The translations under genes and the position numbers were made by a program. This document shows, in pieces, positions 61,156-64,000 of a stretch of 64,000 bases of DNA; within the stretch, counting starts at the first letter, position 1, and the number at the start of each line of letters is the position of its first letter. The DNA comes from Liolophura sinensis. Its lineage: Eukaryota > Mollusca > Polyplacophora > Chitonida > Chitonidae. The DNA lies in NCBI RefSeq assembly GCF_032854445.1, contig NC_088302.1, positions 5,949,338 through 6,013,337 of the forward strand, in the 5' to 3' direction. The notes beneath the pieces are model-generated. The model saw only the letters and a list, made by a program, of their open reading frames with translations, was not told the DNA's origin and did not search any database.

Positions 61156-64000
61156 TACTATTTATTAACCAGAAGAAAAAAATATGTATAGAAAAGTTGT
61201 TGATAAACAGAGAATTTTTACTTCCAATAATATTTCATTGCACAAATTCCTGTTTAGTAAGGGAGAAGACAGAAGGTTGCTACAGCTCTGTAATTCATCA
61301 TTTTTGTACCGATCTATATTTTTGTGAAGCTGCTGGCAGGTTTCACAGTACACTGTGGTGAAAATCTTCTGTCGTGAACAACAACAAAAAAAAAAGCAAA
61401 CGAACAAACTCCAGGACAATTTTTCGTGCTGTAAAACGTAACTAATTTGTCTTCCCAAAGCAAAGGCAGTCTGACAATAGCTTAAAGGCCTCTGAGGCAC
61501 TACATAAAGATAACAAAGTGAATTGGCAATACTAATGCTCCATTTACATTATTCTGAATTAATGAATTTTGAAATGGGATAACAAGCTTTGCTGCATTAT
61601 TTAATGGTTTGAAGTTAATAGACATCAAGCAGTCGTTAATTAATGTTTCTTAACTGATAAGATGGTATAAAAGCACTTGTAGATGTGCAGCCAAGTACAA
61701 ATGGCCTGTTCCTATGGATCACATCATCAGTGAAGTGAACAAAAGTGGTTTTTACTGTTAGGGATTAGGTCAGGGGTAATGAACCCTTGATGAAATTTAA
61801 CATAAGACAGAAAAGGTGATGCCTGTAGGGGCTGCGGTCATTCTTTTCATTCATAATGTCTTTAGCGAAGAAAACAGATAGAAAAATTGGAACATCATTG
61901 TTGAGAGTTATGGGAATTTATGTGCAGCATAAAAAAACAACAGCAACAAAAAAAAACAACAAACAAACAGGTCATATGTTCTTCACATGTTCTACCTTTC
62001 AAATGGATTGAAGATAGGTTAATCAAGGCCTCCATGTTGAGCCCAAATACATTGATGAAACTCCCGATGTCCATCCTCTCGTCTGACACTAGACAGAGAT
62101 GTTAAAACCATTGTTGTTTGACCTGGTCCATGTATTCCAGCACCATTGCATAGTCTGGCATGATTTCTGATTGAAGGACAAAAATTTAGTAGCACACATA
62201 TTGTCACGGTATCCAAGAGAACGAGTTTGACATTGTATTGTTACATAACCTTTGTTGGCTAAAGCAGTATCATATCTGGGACTTGGATGTTTATACTTCA
62301 TGATCTGTTAATATGGAAGAAGTTTTTCTTGCTGGTTCATAATTTTACTTGTAATGTTTCCAAAGCATTTTCTGCTTTTTATCCAATGTATATGTTTGAG
62401 TATACATGTAGGTTACTGGTTACTCCATAGACGAATTGAGCAATCATTCATGTACTTGTAGAGGTATGCATATCAAGTGTGAGACTTGATTGCTGCTCAA
62501 TGAGACTCAGATTTGCTACAGATGCTACTTATTTTGAGGACATTTACATCTATTGGAAATCTTGTGTATGTAATTGTTCGATATTTGTCCTATCTTTTGT
62601 CATATAGGAGTGACATACTTGAAATTCCAGAACAAGTGTGGACAAAAGATTGCTGAAGTTATGTCAGGATGTCATTGATGTCATGGCTTATTTATACTAT
62701 TGTGGATGATCTCAATGTAAACCCCTATCAATCAGACATTCCAAGCTTGTGAAATATAGCGTAATATGATCACAGCTCTAACTCCTTGAACTTAATCAAG
62801 AATTATTACTGCGCTGATACAAGCGTTTGCTGTGGACTAATTTGCAAGGAGCAGTTTCTGAATATCAAGAACGACATATATGTATCTTAACATAAGATTA
62901 GAAGGAATAGAAGTTAAAGTTTGCATCCATTTCATGCAGTTATTACATCGTAGCTAAAAATATTGTTTTGGACTTCATATCTTCATGATTTGACAGAAGT
63001 AAGGGGCAGAAGTAGAACCACACGTGTAAAGGATTGTAGATTTCCTTTTTTTTTCTGGGGATAAGATTTTATTGCTTTCAGAGTTTCAGTATAAAACAGA
63101 ATTCAATTGATACAATTTAGTTGATTCAACAATTGTGATGGTTTACACACATAAATATTTTCAAGTAATATTTACATGGATGTGAACAGCATGAAGTACA
63201 TGTTAACACTTTTATTCCATTCATGAATTTCTCAGCAATGGCTTCCCACGAATAAGTACATTAAAGCTTTCATTCAAACTCAAGATAATCGTTGATAGAG
63301 CATGACTTTATGGCACTTAAAGATTTGAAGCTGTCTAAGTCTTGCTTCTGTGGTAAGCTTCAGTTGTCTGATTATGCTTGGTGTTGATCCAGGTCCGTCA
63401 GAAGGAGTGTATTAATTTCAATACTCCGCCCTCTAATACAAACGTATCTGAAATTATTTTTAAAACCTCAATGGCTTTGTGTCAAGTATTTATCCGATCT
63501 GTCAAGTTCTAGAGTTGAATGGTTACATAACCGGGGGACATCCTGAAGTAGGTATGTAATTCTATAGCAGGTTTCTGCCTGGGCTGACCCCTGGCATTGA
63601 TGTACATAGATCACTGATATGAAGTACATGATCATGTCTACACTGTGACTGAAATAGCTTTGTTAAAGGTGTGACTCAGCCCAGTGTTTGCGCTGACATA
63701 AGTCCTTTTTGTGTGTGTGGAACTGTTCATACTTTGATATTGATAGTCTATTTGCTCTCTATGAAGGTAAAGAAAGTAATGTTGTGTGAAAAGTTTGCAA
63801 GAGGTGTAACATTCAGGAGGCTGCAAGAAAGTTTAAGTTTTATTGTTATGAACTTGTTGAGTTTTTACAAATTAAATTGACACAGTTGTAAACATTTAAA
63901 TTTGTCAGAGTAATATATTATTTCAACACTTTTTCATGTAATCTGGTAAATACTCAGCTGTCACCCTCAAAGTCTTACCATTACCATTTCCTTTGAGCCA

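Larger units (their letters stand above)
39833..64000 (+). other. Intron downstream of exon B (partial, at least 24.2 kb)
   Basis: Starts with the strong GTAAGT donor and runs to the window end without a recognisable cadherin exon. I looked for DxNDN linkers, LDRE and xEN motifs flanked by splice sites. It contains SINE fragments at 49.9 and 60.0 kb, two MITE copies at 56.3 and 59.7 kb, a 26-bp minisatellite at 59.3 kb, G/C homopolymer tracts near 48.8 and 49.6 kb and a hairpin at 53.4 kb. Nothing identifiable was seen in 40.3-48.7, 50.0-53.3, 53.5-56.2 and 60.2-64.0 kb. A very small or divergent exon could have been missed. Confidence 0.7.

Overview
This window is animal nuclear DNA and is almost entirely intronic. 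It is AT-rich and carries spliceosomal GT/AG junctions, tRNA-derived SINEs, TIR transposons, many minisatellites and a very frequent self-complementary word (ACATGTAC / TACATGTA). There are no operons, rRNAs or bacterial-type genes. The repeat style and a SINE with the tail motif GAGTACGGCGTAAAACACCA point to a lophotrochozoan, most likely a mollusc or brachiopod. That is an inference from repeat character, and species cannot be resolved.

Only two coding exons are supported, both on the + strand and both from one gene, a giant Fat-like (FAT1/2/3, Drosophila kugelei type) protocadherin. Exon A (18864-19178) encodes the end of one cadherin repeat and the first part of the next. Exon B (39771-39832) continues that second repeat. 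The two join in frame across a 20,592-bp intron with no missing residues by comparison with the Fat family. Upstream of exon A lies at least 18.9 kb of intron, and downstream of exon B at least 24.2 kb. No further exon was found, so the window covers a small part of a gene well over 64 kb long.

Intron 5' of exon A (1-18863): rich in ACATGTAC words, four minisatellites (46, 46, 29 and 34 bp units), a Tigger/pogo-like TIR element of about 1.1 kb (1291-2388), a fragment with an (ATTC)n tail, and two SINE copies. Intron between the exons (19179-39770): a degenerate TTGAACC repeat immediately after the splice donor, SINE copies, a 97-bp and an 80-bp tandem duplication, an internally deleted piggyBac element with intact TTAA-flanked ends (32629-33785), and a 17-copy array of a 79/80-bp unit (36542-37887). 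Intron 3' of exon B (39833-64000): two copies of a roughly 220-bp MITE sharing a TIR beginning CCCTAAATGACC, two SINE fragments, G/C homopolymer tracts, a 10-copy 26-bp minisatellite and a perfect 12-bp-stem hairpin.

The host coding sequence concerns cell adhesion and planar organisation. Everything else is intronic or mobile. The most notable points are the placement of both introns around exon A at the equivalent glycine codon of successive cadherin repeats, the recognisable piggyBac relic with remnants of both ends of its transposase gene, and the newly delimited MITE pair.
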